Notes: generated by a model not told the origin, from the letters alone. Shown: positions 30,249 to 39,726, counted from the stretch's first letter. The stretch is DNA of 64,000 bases from Xanthomonas bromi (GCF_900092025.1 NZ_FLTX01000003.1:62001-126000), one strand, 5' to 3'. Translations and numbers: made by a program.

Positions 30249-30886
30249 TGGCCAGGCCCAGCGCCCGCCCGCTGCCGTCGTTGTCGCATGCACGTGCGAC
30301 CCGCGCTGCGTTGCCGCGCCCGCAGCAGCTGGCAGCGCTGGGGACGGTGCTGTGTCTGTACCGGCCTGCATTGGGCAATGAACTGGATGGCTGGCAGCAC
30401 GCGGTGGATGCCGCGGCGTGTCGGCAGGTCGACAGCGATGGCGTGCGCGAAAGCATCTGGTTCTTCGATGCCGCAGGACAGTGCTGCTGGCGGATTTGCC
30501 TGTTGCCTGACAGCGACTTCCTGATTTGGGATCGCCTGATCTCGCGCCTGCCGCCGCTGACGATGGAAACCCAAGAGCTGGGGATCGGCGAGCGGCTGTG
30601 GCGCCGTTTGGCCGGGCGCATGCGTGGCGAGCCGTGGCGATTGAGCGCGCTGCGGCTGCAGACCGCCGCCGCTAGCGAACAACCGTTTGTCGCCAGCCTG
30701 GCGACCGTGTCGGCGCTGGGTGCCGAGGTCGCTGCACGCCTGGCACGCGAGGAGGGCATCGATGGCCGCGTGGCGGTGGACGACTGCTGCTGCGCGCGCG
30801 CTGCCGCCTTGCGCACGGCCTCCGCCACATCCAGCAACAACACCTCATCCGACATGACGACCTCGCTGGTGCGCCTGCGCCGCTGA
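30248..30886 (+). CDS. Uncharacterised protein of the haem-uptake operon with a C-terminal cysteine cluster
   Basis: A GTG start at 30248 overlaps the receptor stop (TAGTG), showing tight coupling. The 212-residue product has no signal peptide and is likely cytoplasmic. It has a short globular core (LGNELDGWQHAVDAAACRQV and LPDSDFLIWDRLI), a QCCW motif in the middle and a DDCCCARAAAL motif near residue 180. The cysteine pairs and its place between a haem receptor and a DUF6607 gene suggest a role in handling haem or iron after import. The family is not recognised with confidence; a distant relation to haem-utilisation proteins of the ChuX/HutX kind is a guess. Confidence 0.75.
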   Translation: MARPSARPLPSLSHARATRAALPRPQQLAALGTVLCLYRPALGNELDGWQHAVDAAACRQVDSDGVRESIWFFDAAGQCCWRICLLPDSDFLIWDRLISRLPPLTMETQELGIGERLWRRLAGRMRGEPWRLSALRLQTAAASEQPFVASLATVSALGAEVAARLAREEGIDGRVAVDDCCCARAAALRTASATSSNNTSSDMTTSLVRLRR

Positions 30887-30913
30887 CGTCTCCAACCACG
30901 ACCGAGAGTTCCG

Positions 30914-31837
30914 ATGAGCCGAATGTTTCCCCGTTGCATCGTAGTGACGCTGAGCCTGATGCCGTTGATCGCCGCCGCCGACGCCCAGCGCGACCGCCAG
31001 AGCATCCTGGCGATGCAGGGCGAATACGCGGTGGACTTTGCCTTCGACGAGACGGTGCTGCTCCAGCCCGGTTACGCGCGTGCGTCGGCCATGCGCAGCG
31101 GCGCCAGCGAAGGGGTGATCGTGGTGGAGGATTCACCGCGCAAACTGGTGCTGCAGCATGTGCTGGTCGACGAAAAGACCAGGCACGTGACCAAGCACTG
31201 GCGGCAGGACTGGATCTACGAAGCGCCGCAGCGTTTCGAATTCACCGCCGATCAGACCTGGACAGTACATGCGCTGCCGCCGGCAATCACCGCCGGCGCC
31301 TGGACGCAGTGCGTCTACGAGGTCAGCGACGCGCCGCGGTATTGCGGCACCGGCCGCTGGGACTATGCCGACGGCCATCCCACTTGGACCAGCGATGTGA
31401 GCTGGCGCCCGTTGCCACGCCGCGAGTACACCAAGCGCAGCGACTACAACGCGCTATCGGTCATCAACCGCCACACGCTCACGCCCAACGGCTGGACTCA
31501 TGAACAGTTCAACACCAAGGTGCTGCGCAAGCCCGACGGCAGCCAGGAAGCGATCGCGCGCGAGTTCGGCTTCAACGATTACCGCAAGACCACCGAGGTC
31601 GACTTCGCCCCGGCCTATGCCTACTGGAAGGGCACCCAAGGCTACTGGGCCAAGGTGCGCACGCGCTGGGCCCGGTTCCTCGATACCCCGCCCGGCCTGC
31701 ATCTGAAGACCAAGCCGGACGGCATGGCGATCATCATGCCGATGTTCCAGCAGGCCGAGGCGGTGCAAAACGGCAAGCCGGTCAAGGACGCGCAACTGGA
31801 CGCGGTGTTCTCTCAGTGGGTCGAACCGGCGCACTAG
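30914..31837 (+). CDS. DUF6607-family secreted protein
   Basis: The 307-residue exported protein (signal to about residue 24, LIAAADAQ) has the DUF6607 pattern: GEYAVDFAFDETVLL, KHWRQDWIYEAP, GRWDYADGHPTW, SDYNALSVINRHTLT and a Trp-rich C-terminal half (YWKGTQGYWAKVRTRWARFL). Its function is unknown, but the family recurs next to TonB-dependent haem receptors. It is the last gene of the operon hemP-receptor-unnamed-DUF6607, which begins 27 bases after the previous stop. Confidence 0.8.
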   Translation: MSRMFPRCIVVTLSLMPLIAAADAQRDRQSILAMQGEYAVDFAFDETVLLQPGYARASAMRSGASEGVIVVEDSPRKLVLQHVLVDEKTRHVTKHWRQDWIYEAPQRFEFTADQTWTVHALPPAITAGAWTQCVYEVSDAPRYCGTGRWDYADGHPTWTSDVSWRPLPRREYTKRSDYNALSVINRHTLTPNGWTHEQFNTKVLRKPDGSQEAIAREFGFNDYRKTTEVDFAPAYAYWKGTQGYWAKVRTRWARFLDTPPGLHLKTKPDGMAIIMPMFQQAEAVQNGKPVKDAQLDAVFSQWVEPAH

Positions 31838-31917
31838 CCACCCGGATGCGGTGGCAGCGCACCAGTGCGCGATCTTGTCGGAACGCGCCGGGTGCAATCG
31901 GCGTGATCCGGAACGCC

Positions 31918-31943
31918 GCATCGCGCCCGGGTGCGCTCCTACG
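31918..31943. repeat. REP-like intergenic repeat
   Basis: On the minus strand this reads GTAGGAGCGCACCCGGGCGC, with an internal palindrome GCGCCCGGGTGCGC. It is the cleanest copy of a GTAGGAGCG element seen also near 7130, 16370, 17710 and 50336. Confidence 0.5.
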
Positions 31944-31976
31944 CGCCAGACGGCAGTTGGCCCTGCGAAATACCAT

Positions 31977-32330
31977 TTATTCCTTGAACATCAAAAACGC
32001 CGCGACCAGGATCAGGCCGAACGCAGCCCAGTGATTCCACCTCAACGACTGCCCCAGGTAGAACGTGGAGAAGCCGGCGAACACCAGCAGCGTGATCACT
32101 TCCTGCATGCCCTTGAGCTGCGGCGCCGAATACACTGCGCTGCCCAGACGGTTGCCCGGCACCTGCAGGCAGTATTCGAAGAACGCGATGCCCCAACTGA
32201 CCATGATGGCGATCATCAGCGGCGTGCTCTTGTACTTCAGATGCCCATACCAGGCGAAGGTCATGAACACGTTGCTGGCCAGCAACAGCAGGATGGGGTA
32301 GATGTAGGACGTGAAGGGGACGGTGGGCAT
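31977..32330 (-). CDS. DUF486/DMT-superfamily small membrane protein
   Basis: The 117-residue protein with four transmembrane segments starts MPTVPFTSYIYPILLLLASN (ATG 32330; an upstream ATG adds 11 residues without homology). Motifs FMTFAWYGHLKYK, VSWGIAFFEYCLQVPGNRLG and SFSTFYLG-like ends match DUF486, a relative of drug/metabolite transporters. No substrate is known. It lies in the same orientation as the sulfonate importer upstream but is probably separate. Confidence 0.85.
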   Translation of the reverse strand: MPTVPFTSYIYPILLLLASNVFMTFAWYGHLKYKSTPLMIAIMVSWGIAFFEYCLQVPGNRLGSAVYSAPQLKGMQEVITLLVFAGFSTFYLGQSLRWNHWAAFGLILVAAFLMFKE

Positions 32331-32408
32331 GGCGTACGAACGGCAGAGAAGGGGCCGCAGCATAAGCCAACTCCGTTAAGCGCACGCGACCGTGCCGAAG
32401 AGGCCGCT

Positions 32409-33293
32409 CTAGCGCTGCATGCCCCAGCGGCGCACGGTCAGCCGCTCGATCGCCTGGAACACCACGCCCTCGACCAGCAACCCCAGCACGATCACCATCG
32501 CCAGCCCGGCAAATACCTTGTCGGTGTAGAGCTCGTTGCGGTTCTGGAAGATGTACCAGCCCAGCCCGCCCCGGCCGGAGGTGGCGCCGAACACCAGCTC
32601 GGCGGCGATCAGGGTGCGCCAGGCGAACGCCCAGCCGATCTTCAGCCCGGACAGGATCGCCGGCAGGGCCGCCGGGATCAGCAATTGCGCTACATAGCGC
32701 GGCCCACGCAGGCCGTAATTGCGCCCGGCCATGCGCAGCGTCTCCGGCACGGCCTGGAAGCCGGCGTAGGAGGTCAGCGCCAGCGGCCACAGCACCGAGT
32801 GCACCAGCACGAACACCAGGCTGCCGATGCCCAGCCCGAACCACAGCAAGGCCAATGGCAGCAGCGCAATGGCCGGCAGCGGGTTGAACATCGCCGTCAG
32901 CGTGCCGAGCACGTCGCGGCCCCAGCGGGTGGAGGCGGCCAGTGCGGTCAGCAGGAACGCCAGCAGCACACCCAACGCATAGCCCTGCGCCAGGACGCGC
33001 AACGAAGCGCCGACACGGCGCAGCAATTCGCCCGACAGCAGTCCATCGTAGAACGCGTGCGCGGTCTGCGCGGCGCTGGGCAGCATCAGATCGTCGCCGA
33101 CCACGCGCGCAGCGATTTCCCATATGGCCGCCAGCACCACCAGCACCAAGGCCTTGCGCAGCCATGCCGGCGCCTGCCAGCGGATTGGCGCGACGGCGGT
33201 CAGCAGGGCCGGATCCAGTGGCTGCAGCGCCAGTTCGTATTCCGGGCGCACCGGCGGAACCGGCGGCCGCGCGGCAGCGGGCGAGCGGCTCAT
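32409..33293 (-). CDS. ABC transporter permease, taurine/sulfonate type
   Basis: This is the inner-membrane channel of an SsuC/TauC-type importer (294 residues). It has six or so hydrophobic segments and the EAA-like coupling loop RMAGRNYGLRGPRYVAQLLI (about 185-205). The N-terminal 30 residues are proline-rich and cytoplasmic. Its start overlaps the stop of the ATPase gene by 4 bases. It is the last gene of a four-gene unit that begins with the TauD-like dioxygenase. Confidence 0.9.
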   Translation of the reverse strand: MSRSPAAARPPVPPVRPEYELALQPLDPALLTAVAPIRWQAPAWLRKALVLVVLAAIWEIAARVVGDDLMLPSAAQTAHAFYDGLLSGELLRRVGASLRVLAQGYALGVLLAFLLTALAASTRWGRDVLGTLTAMFNPLPAIALLPLALLWFGLGIGSLVFVLVHSVLWPLALTSYAGFQAVPETLRMAGRNYGLRGPRYVAQLLIPAALPAILSGLKIGWAFAWRTLIAAELVFGATSGRGGLGWYIFQNRNELYTDKVFAGLAMVIVLGLLVEGVVFQAIERLTVRRWGMQR

Positions 33294-34123
33294 GGCAGCG
33301 CCTCGCGTTGCAGCTGGGCAGGGCGAAGCAGCGGCGCCACCTTGGCGTCGTCCAAGGTCTCGTCGGGCAAATCGAACAGCAGCCGGTGAATGCGCTGCGC
33401 GGTCTGCTGGAAGGCCACGCTACCTGCACTGTGCGGTCCGAAGGCATGCGCGTTGAGCTCGGCGCGCACCTGGCCCGGATGCGGCGACAGCAGCAAGACG
33501 CGGTTGCCGACCACCAGCGCCTCTTCGATGGAATGGGTGACGAACAACAGGGTGAAACGCGATTGTTCCCACAACTCCAGCACCTGCTCCTGCATGCGCG
33601 AACGCGTCAGCGCATCCAGTGCCGCGAACGGTTCGTCCATCAGCAGCACGCGCGGGCGCATCGCCAGGGCGCGTGCGATCGCCACGCGCTGCTTCATGCC
33701 GCCGGACAAGGTGTGCGGGTAGGCATCGGCAAACCCGCTCAGGCCGACCAGGGCCAGGCTTTCGTCTGCCCGCTCGCGCGCTTCGGCGCGGCCGAGCTTG
33801 CGCGCCGCACGCAGCCCGAACACCACGTTCTCGCGCACGGTCTTCCAAGGCGCCAGCTGATCGAATTCCTGGAACACTACCACCCGGTCCGGACCCGGCC
33901 CGGTGACCGCATGACCGTCCAGACGGATCTGTCCCTCGCGCGGCGCAACGAAACCGGCAACCGCCTTGAGCAAGGTGGATTTGCCGCAGCCCGACGGCCC
34001 CAGCAGCACGAAGCGGTCGGCTTCGTGCACATCGAAGCGCACGCGATGGGTCGCACGCACCACGCGTTGCGCGGAGGCATATTCCAGGCTGACGTGATCG
34101 ACCTGCAGCAAGGGGGCGGCCAT
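33290..34123 (-). CDS. ABC transporter ATP-binding protein, taurine/sulfonate type
   Basis: The 277-residue ATPase powers the importer. Walker A is GPSGCGKSTLL (about 39-49), the signature LSGGMKQRVAIARALAM and Walker B VLLMDEPFAALD follow, then the H-loop VTHSIEEALV. The last of these is typical of the nitrate/sulfonate/taurine group. The gene ends by overlapping the permease start and begins 3 bases after the binding-protein stop. Confidence 0.92.
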   Translation of the reverse strand: MAAPLLQVDHVSLEYASAQRVVRATHRVRFDVHEADRFVLLGPSGCGKSTLLKAVAGFVAPREGQIRLDGHAVTGPGPDRVVVFQEFDQLAPWKTVRENVVFGLRAARKLGRAEARERADESLALVGLSGFADAYPHTLSGGMKQRVAIARALAMRPRVLLMDEPFAALDALTRSRMQEQVLELWEQSRFTLLFVTHSIEEALVVGNRVLLLSPHPGQVRAELNAHAFGPHSAGSVAFQQTAQRIHRLLFDLPDETLDDAKVAPLLRPAQLQREALP

Positions 34124-34126
34124 CGC

Positions 34127-35173
34127 TCAGCTCCCGCCCGCAATCAGCGGGTCGTCGAAGAAGTAATCGCTCACCTTGCCCGGCGCCTGCTTGATCGCGC
34201 CGCTGCGCTGCATGAACTGGCCGAGCTTCAGCGTGTTTTCTGGCGCCACGGTGAATTGCACCTTGGGGTCCTTGAGGATCTGCAGGATCAGCGCGGGGGC
34301 GATGCTCGACCCGTTACGGCGCAGGAAGATATCCGCCGCCTGCTCCGGATGCGCGGTCACGAACCTGGCCGCCTGATCCAGTGCCGCGATGAAGGCGCGA
34401 TAGGTCTTGGGGTTGCTGCTGCGGAATTTCTCGGTGGCGTACAACACCGTGGCCGACGATGGGCCGCCTTCGATGTCATAGGAACTGGTGACGATATGCG
34501 CGGCCGGGTTGCGTGCCAGCTCCTGTTCCTGAAATGGCGGGCTGGCGAAATGCGCAGTGATTTCGGTGCGGCCACGGATGATCGCCGCAGCGGCATCCGG
34601 ATGCGGCAATGCGACCTGCAGCGGGTCGAGCTGATGGGTCCCCTTCTCGCCCCAGCGTTGCTGCGAGGCATGCTGCAAGAAACGCGATTGCACCGAGACG
34701 CCTGTCGCCGGCACCGCAATGCGGTCTTGCGGCGTGAAATCGCCGATGGACTTGATGCGCGGGTTGTTGCTGATCAGGTAGTACGGGAAATTGCCCAGCG
34801 CTGCCACACCGCGGACATTCTGGCGGCCGCGCGTGCGGTCCCAGATGGTGAACAGCGGCCCGACCCCGGCGCCGGCGATATCGATCGAACCGGTCAACAA
34901 CGCATCGTTGACGGCCGTGCCACCGGAGAGCTGCAGAAACTGCACGTCGATCTCCATCCCCGCGGCCTTGCCCTGCTGTTCGATCAACTTCTGATCCTGC
35001 GCCACGTCCAGCAGCAGATAGACGATGCCGAACTGCTTGGCGATACGCAGCCTGCCTTCGGCATGCGCGTGCGCGCTATGCAGCAGCGGCAGCGCGGCCA
35101 ACACCAGCAGCGCGATGCGCCACGAAAAACGCCGGCGTTGCGAGGGTGCGTGAGAAGTGACGGTCAAACGCAT
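34127..35173 (-). CDS. ABC transporter substrate-binding protein, NitT/TauT type
   Basis: The periplasmic receptor for the importer has 348 residues. ATG 35173 is chosen because it follows TGGAGCG and opens a signal peptide (RFSWRIALLVLAALPLLHSA, then HAHAEG); the frame runs 18 codons further without meaning. It has the two-lobe pattern of the family: GTAVNDALLTGSIDIAGAGV, DRIAVPATGVSVQSRFL and the hinge near AIIRGRTEITAHFASPPFQE. The ligand is probably a sulfonate because a TauD-like enzyme precedes it, but this is inferred from context. Confidence 0.88.
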   Translation of the reverse strand: MRLTVTSHAPSQRRRFSWRIALLVLAALPLLHSAHAHAEGRLRIAKQFGIVYLLLDVAQDQKLIEQQGKAAGMEIDVQFLQLSGGTAVNDALLTGSIDIAGAGVGPLFTIWDRTRGRQNVRGVAALGNFPYYLISNNPRIKSIGDFTPQDRIAVPATGVSVQSRFLQHASQQRWGEKGTHQLDPLQVALPHPDAAAAIIRGRTEITAHFASPPFQEQELARNPAAHIVTSSYDIEGGPSSATVLYATEKFRSSNPKTYRAFIAALDQAARFVTAHPEQAADIFLRRNGSSIAPALILQILKDPKVQFTVAPENTLKLGQFMQRSGAIKQAPGKVSDYFFDDPLIAGGS

Positions 35174-35213
35174 GCAGCGCTCCAGTCGAAAAGGGGGAGG
35201 GGCATGTGCGCGC

Positions 35214-36131
35214 TCAGAACGGCGCATCGCCTTCGATGGTGGTGCGATTGAGCCGCCGGCGCAGATGATCCGGCGTGCCGGCAGCCAGATGCGTCACCGA
35301 ACGGTTGTCCCAGAACACCATGTCGTGCGGCTGCCAGCGATGCCGATACACCAGCGCATCGCGCGTGGTGTGCGCGAACAGTGTTTGCAGCAGCGCGTGG
35401 CTTTCGTCTTCGGGCAGGCCGACAATGCGGGTCGTGAAGTGTTCGCTGACGAACAGCGCTTTGCGGCCGGTTTCCGGATGGGTGCGCACCACCGGGTGCT
35501 GCACCGGTGTCACTTCGGCAATCTGTTCGGCTGTCAACGCCGGGCGCCATGGATTGCGGGCGCGGAGTTCTTCGTACTTGGCGAGATAGCTGTGTTCGGC
35601 ACGCAGGTCCTGCACCGTGCGTTTGAGCGAGGCGGGCAGCGTTTGCCAGGCCAGATGCTGGTTGGCAAAGAGCGTGTCGCCGCCTTCGGTGGGCAGTTCC
35701 TGCGCATGCAGCAGCGACCCCAGGCTCGGAGTTTGCTTGTAAGACAGATCAGAGTGCCAGTAATGCCCGGCATCGCCCAGGCCGATCGGCTCGCCGTTCT
35801 CCTTGATGTTGGACACCACCAGCACTTCCGGGTGCCCGCGCAGCTGGAAATTACGCAGCACATGGATCTGCAAAGGCCCGAAGCGACGGCTGAACTCCAC
35901 GTGCTGCGCCGGGGTGATGCGTTGATCGCGAAACACCAGTACGTGGTGATCCAGGTGCGCGCGCTGGATGCGCGCGAAGGTGTCGTCATCCAGCGGCTGC
36001 GCGAGGTGCAGGCCGATCACTTCGGCACCCAGCGTGGCGTCGAACGGCACGATCCGGACGCCGGCGGTCTGCCCGGGGGACGACGCATCGCGCGGCGTCT
36101 GCACACGCGCTGCGGAAGTGAGGCTGGTCAT
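35214..36131 (-). CDS. tauD: TauD/TfdA-family alpha-ketoglutarate-dependent dioxygenase
   Basis: This Fe(II)/2-oxoglutarate oxygenase splits sulfonates or sulfate esters to release sulfite or sulfate. It has 305 residues from ATG 36131 (start MTSLTSAARVQTPRDASSPG). The iron ligands are in HYWHSDLSY (His-x-Asp) and NRSVTHLA (distal His). The 2-oxoglutarate arginine lies in HLRRRLNRTTIEGD. It is the first gene of the unit with the importer, 40 bases upstream of the binding protein. Taurine, alkylsulfonates or alkyl sulfates are all possible, since AtsK-type enzymes share these motifs. Confidence 0.85.
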   Translation of the reverse strand: MTSLTSAARVQTPRDASSPGQTAGVRIVPFDATLGAEVIGLHLAQPLDDDTFARIQRAHLDHHVLVFRDQRITPAQHVEFSRRFGPLQIHVLRNFQLRGHPEVLVVSNIKENGEPIGLGDAGHYWHSDLSYKQTPSLGSLLHAQELPTEGGDTLFANQHLAWQTLPASLKRTVQDLRAEHSYLAKYEELRARNPWRPALTAEQIAEVTPVQHPVVRTHPETGRKALFVSEHFTTRIVGLPEDESHALLQTLFAHTTRDALVYRHRWQPHDMVFWDNRSVTHLAAGTPDHLRRRLNRTTIEGDAPF

Positions 36132-36519
36132 GACGCGGCACCTCGACGGCAGCAATGAGGTCGCCTGCGCCAGCGACCGGACAGACCACCCTAGGCAGTC
36201 GTGTGGTCGCTGCGAACGTACGATTTGCAAGGTGCTTATGCGCTGCAGACATATGCAAAGCCGGCTGGCAGGCGAGACATCGTGCGGCTGCAATGTCCAT
36301 TGCGCTGATTGATAGCGCTGTCATCAGGCGACGTAGCGCAGGCCATCACCCGCATGCGCTGCGTTCCTGTGCGCTTGGAGCGGCGACCAACACGTCGCGA
36401 GCCGCCGTCAGGCGGCTGCGGACGGCGCGCTCAGGCGCGCAGTGTACGAGTGGGACATGTCGAATCCGGGCACCGGCCGCGCCTGCCTGGCGGCCGCGCA
36501 GTCGTTCGGTCGACTGCGC
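36132..36519. other. Intergenic region upstream of the tauD-like operon
   Basis: No gene is seen in these 388 bases. The promoter of the sulfonate operon and the end of the FtsX-like permease transcript should lie here; neither a clear terminator nor a clear promoter could be fixed. Confidence 0.4.
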
Positions 36520-39003
36520 TCATTCGCTACGCAACGCCAACGCCGGTGGCGTGGACAGGATGCGCCGGGTGCCCGACCAACCCGCCAGCAGACTCAACGC
36601 CAACCCGAATGCACCGCCGAGCAGCAGGCGCGGCCAATCCGGTGTCAACGCGATCTCGAACGCCTGCTTCCCCACCACCGCGCCGATCACGGCCGCAGCG
36701 GTGACGGCCAGCGTCGCCGCCAGCAAGCCGAGCGCACCGAATTCCACCAGCACCGCGCCGCGCAACTGGCCGCGGCGTGCGCCCAGCGTGCGCAGCACCG
36801 CGCTGTCGTAGCGGCGCTCGCCGGCGGTGGCCTGCAACGCGGCCAGCAACACCAGCACCCCGGCCAGCAGGCTGAAGCCCATCACCAGCTGCACGGCCTG
36901 CGCTACCTGGTCGATCACCTCGCGCACGCGGCCCAGGATGGCATCGATGTCCAGCAACGAGATGTTGGGGTAGTCGCGGCTCAGCGAGGCCAGCTTGGGC
37001 GCATTGCCGGGCGGCAGGTGGAAGGCGGAAATCAGGTTGTACGGCGCATCGCCCACCGCGCCTTCATTGAGTAGCAGGAAGAAGTTGACCTGGAACGAAT
37101 CCCAATCGGCCTTGCGGATGCTGGTCACCGTGAACGTGCGTTGCTGTTCGCCCAGCAGCAAGGTGATGCGGTCGCCCAGTTTGAGTTGGTAGCGCTGCGC
37201 CCAGCCTTCTTCCACCGAGGCCTCCGCCGCGGTGCTGTCGGCTGCCCAAAACTTGCCCTGCAGCAGCGTATTTGCCGGCGGGAAGGCATGCCGCCAGGAA
37301 AAATTGACCGGGCGGTTGTCGCCGTCGCCATCGTCTTGCGGGTCGCGATCGCCGCGCACCGGCGGTTTGTCGTTGATGGCGACCAGGCGACCGGTGGAGA
37401 ACGGTTCCACCGCCGCACCCTCCACGCCCAAGCCGCGCAGCGTCTGCAGCACCGGCTGGGTCTGTTCGGGCTGGATGTTCATCAGGAAGTAGTTGGGTGT
37501 GTCCGCAGGCAGGCGGTCGCGCCACTGGCCAAGCAGGCCCGGGCCGACCACGGCCAGTAGCAACAGCGCGCACAGCGACAGCGACAGCCCGACCAGCTGC
37601 ACCACGCTCAACCCCCGTCGCCGCGTCAGCGACGCCAGTCCCAGCTTCCAGGACCCGCGCAGGCGGTGCTGGATCGGCCGCAGCAAGGCCAGCAATCCCA
37701 GCCCCAGCACCATCGCCACCAGCGCCAACGCGGCCAGGCCACCCAGCACCCAACCCGCCAGCACCAGGTTGCCGGTGGCATACACGGTGAGCGCCAGCGT
37801 GGCGGCCAAGGCCGCGCCATACACCAACAACGAGCTGGGCGGCACGGCGGCAAAGCTGCGGTTGAGCACACGCATCGGTGGCACATTGCGCAGCCGCAGC
37901 AGCGGCGGCAGGCCGAAGCCCAGCAACAGCGCCAGACCGATGCCTGCGCCCGCCAGGGCCGGGGTGGCCTGCGGCAGCGGCAGGCGGTTCGGGATCAGGC
38001 TACCCAGCGCCTGCACCAGGCCTTCCTGCGCCAGCATGCCCAGCCCGATCCCGACCAGGCAGGCCGGAATCGCCGTCAGCAGCAACTGCAGCGACAGCAT
38101 CGCCAGAATGTCGCGCTGGCGGGCGCCCAGGCAGCGCAAGACCGCTACGGTGTCGATGCGCCGCATCGCAAACCGGTTTGCCGCCAGGGCCGTCGCCACG
38201 CCGGACAACAACACCGCCAGCAATGCGGACAAGGCCAGGAAGCGCCCGGCGCGATCGAAGGCGGCGCGCATGCCGCGTTGGGTGTCTTCGATGCCGACCA
38301 GCCGATACTCGCTGGCGCGTGGCTTGAGCCAGGCGCGCAGGTCGGCGATGGCATCCGGTGTGCCGGCGAACATCAGCCGGTAGGAGGCACGGCTGCCGGG
38401 ACCGAGCAGGCCGGCGCCTTCGATATCGGCGCGATTGACCAGTAGCGGCGGCGATAGCTGCATCAGCTCACCGGACGCATCCGGCTCGGCACGCAGGACG
38501 CCGGTGATGGTCAGATGGCCGGCACCGAATTCCAGCTGTTCGCCAACGCGCAGACCCAGCGTTTCGAGCAGACGCGGATCGGCATAGGCCTGGCCCGGCG
38601 GCGGTGCGCTGGCAACGCTGCCTTCCGTCCCGACGCCGTCCTTGGACACCCGCAATTGTCCGCGCAGCGGGTAGCCCGCACCGACGCCGCGGATATTGGC
38701 CATCTGGCTGGCCTCGCCATGGAACAGCACGCTGGGGAAGCTGACCAAGCGCGTACTCTGCAGGCCGCGTCGTTTGGCTTCGTCGGCGAAGTCGGCTGGG
38801 ATCTCCTGGCGCCCGGTCACGCCCAGATCGCCGCCGAGCACCTCGGCCGCGCTGGAGGTCAGCGCCAGCGTCACCCGGTCGACCAGCGTGCCCACCGCCG
38901 TCATCACCGCCACGCCCAACACCAGCGCGGCGAACACGGTCAGCAGATCGCCGGCCAGGAATTCGCGGCGGACAGCGCGTGCGGCTTGTTTGACGACGTT
39001 CAT
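36520..39003 (-). CDS. FtsX-like ABC transporter permease (YbbP type)
   Basis: This 827-residue membrane protein is the partner of the ATPase just upstream. It starts MNVVKQAARAVRREFLAGDL and has a first transmembrane helix (LTVFAALVLGVAVMTAVGTL), a large periplasmic domain, a central group of helices (ALSALLAVLLSGVATALAAN), a second periplasmic domain and a terminal FtsX domain with QATAGERRYDSAVLRTLGAR. This duplicated layout matches YbbP. It overlaps the ATPase stop by 4 bases. The pair adjoins the divergent tesA gene, as the YbbA-YbbP-TesA neighbourhood does in E. coli. Its substrate is unknown; lipid or lipoprotein handling is inferred. Confidence 0.88.
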   Translation of the reverse strand: MNVVKQAARAVRREFLAGDLLTVFAALVLGVAVMTAVGTLVDRVTLALTSSAAEVLGGDLGVTGRQEIPADFADEAKRRGLQSTRLVSFPSVLFHGEASQMANIRGVGAGYPLRGQLRVSKDGVGTEGSVASAPPPGQAYADPRLLETLGLRVGEQLEFGAGHLTITGVLRAEPDASGELMQLSPPLLVNRADIEGAGLLGPGSRASYRLMFAGTPDAIADLRAWLKPRASEYRLVGIEDTQRGMRAAFDRAGRFLALSALLAVLLSGVATALAANRFAMRRIDTVAVLRCLGARQRDILAMLSLQLLLTAIPACLVGIGLGMLAQEGLVQALGSLIPNRLPLPQATPALAGAGIGLALLLGFGLPPLLRLRNVPPMRVLNRSFAAVPPSSLLVYGAALAATLALTVYATGNLVLAGWVLGGLAALALVAMVLGLGLLALLRPIQHRLRGSWKLGLASLTRRRGLSVVQLVGLSLSLCALLLLAVVGPGLLGQWRDRLPADTPNYFLMNIQPEQTQPVLQTLRGLGVEGAAVEPFSTGRLVAINDKPPVRGDRDPQDDGDGDNRPVNFSWRHAFPPANTLLQGKFWAADSTAAEASVEEGWAQRYQLKLGDRITLLLGEQQRTFTVTSIRKADWDSFQVNFFLLLNEGAVGDAPYNLISAFHLPPGNAPKLASLSRDYPNISLLDIDAILGRVREVIDQVAQAVQLVMGFSLLAGVLVLLAALQATAGERRYDSAVLRTLGARRGQLRGAVLVEFGALGLLAATLAVTAAAVIGAVVGKQAFEIALTPDWPRLLLGGAFGLALSLLAGWSGTRRILSTPPALALRSE

Positions 39004-39704
39004 GCCGCCGCGCCGGCCGCTTGCGCGTGCAGGCGGCCGCCATCGATGCGGTAGATATGGCGGCAGCGCTGCGCCAGGGTCATGTCGTGGGTGACCAGCA
39101 CCAGGGTGGTGTCGCTGGTGGCATTGAGCGCGAACAGCAGGTCGCTGATCTGCGCGCCGGTGGCCTGGTCGAGGCTGCCGGTGGGCTCATCGGCGAACAG
39201 GATGCGCGGGCGTGCCACGAACGCGCGCGCCAGCGCCACGCGCTGCTGCTCGCCGCCGGACAGCTGGCGCGGGTAATGCCGTGCACGCGCGCTTAGGCTC
39301 ACGGCCTCCAGCACCTCGCGCACCCGCGCCGGATCCTCGCGCCCGGCCAGTTCCAGCGGCAGGGCGATGTTTTCTTCGGCGGTCAGCGCCGGCAGCAGGT
39401 GGAAGCTCTGGAACACGAAGCCCACCGCGCGCGCGCGCAGCGCAGCGCGGGCTTCTTCGTCGAGCTGGCCCAGGTCCTGGCCGGCCAGCGCAATGCTGCC
39501 GCGGCTGGGCAGGTCCAGCCCGGCGAGCAGGCCCAGCAGGGTGGTCTTGCCGGAACCGGAGGCCCCAACAATCGCGATACTGTCGCCTTCACTGACCGTC
39601 AAGCTGATGTTGTCGAGGATGTGGAGCGTTCCCTCCGGACCACTGACGGACTTGCCGACCTCGCGAACGTCGATGGCGGTGCGGGTGCTGGAGCGGGGGG
39701 CCAG
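39000..39704 (-). CDS. ABC transporter ATP-binding protein (YbbA type)
   Basis: This ATPase of about 234 residues has Walker A (GASGSGKTTLL), Q-loop FQSFHLLP, signature QLSGGEQQRVALARAF and Walker B ILFADEPTGSLD, all of the LolD/YbbA group. Its homology starts near AIDVREVGKSVSGPEGTLHI. No ATG, GTG or TTG is in frame close upstream: the candidates are CTG 39704 or ATT/ATC codons to about 39730. The coordinate given is therefore provisional. The gene is divergent from tesA, whose ATG is at 39727. It ends by overlapping the permease start. Confidence 0.85.
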   Translation of the reverse strand: MAPRSSTRTAIDVREVGKSVSGPEGTLHILDNISLTVSEGDSIAIVGASGSGKTTLLGLLAGLDLPSRGSIALAGQDLGQLDEEARAALRARAVGFVFQSFHLLPALTAEENIALPLELAGREDPARVREVLEAVSLSARARHYPRQLSGGEQQRVALARAFVARPRILFADEPTGSLDQATGAQISDLLFALNATSDTTLVLVTHDMTLAQRCRHIYRIDGGRLHAQAAGAAA

Positions 39705-39726
39705 ACTGTCGATGAGGAATCTCCAA

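Noticed and set aside
31851-33389. Long Gln/His-rich frames opposite the DUF486, permease and ATPase genes
   Set aside because: They are antisense shadows of clearly recognised transporter genes and have no homology features.
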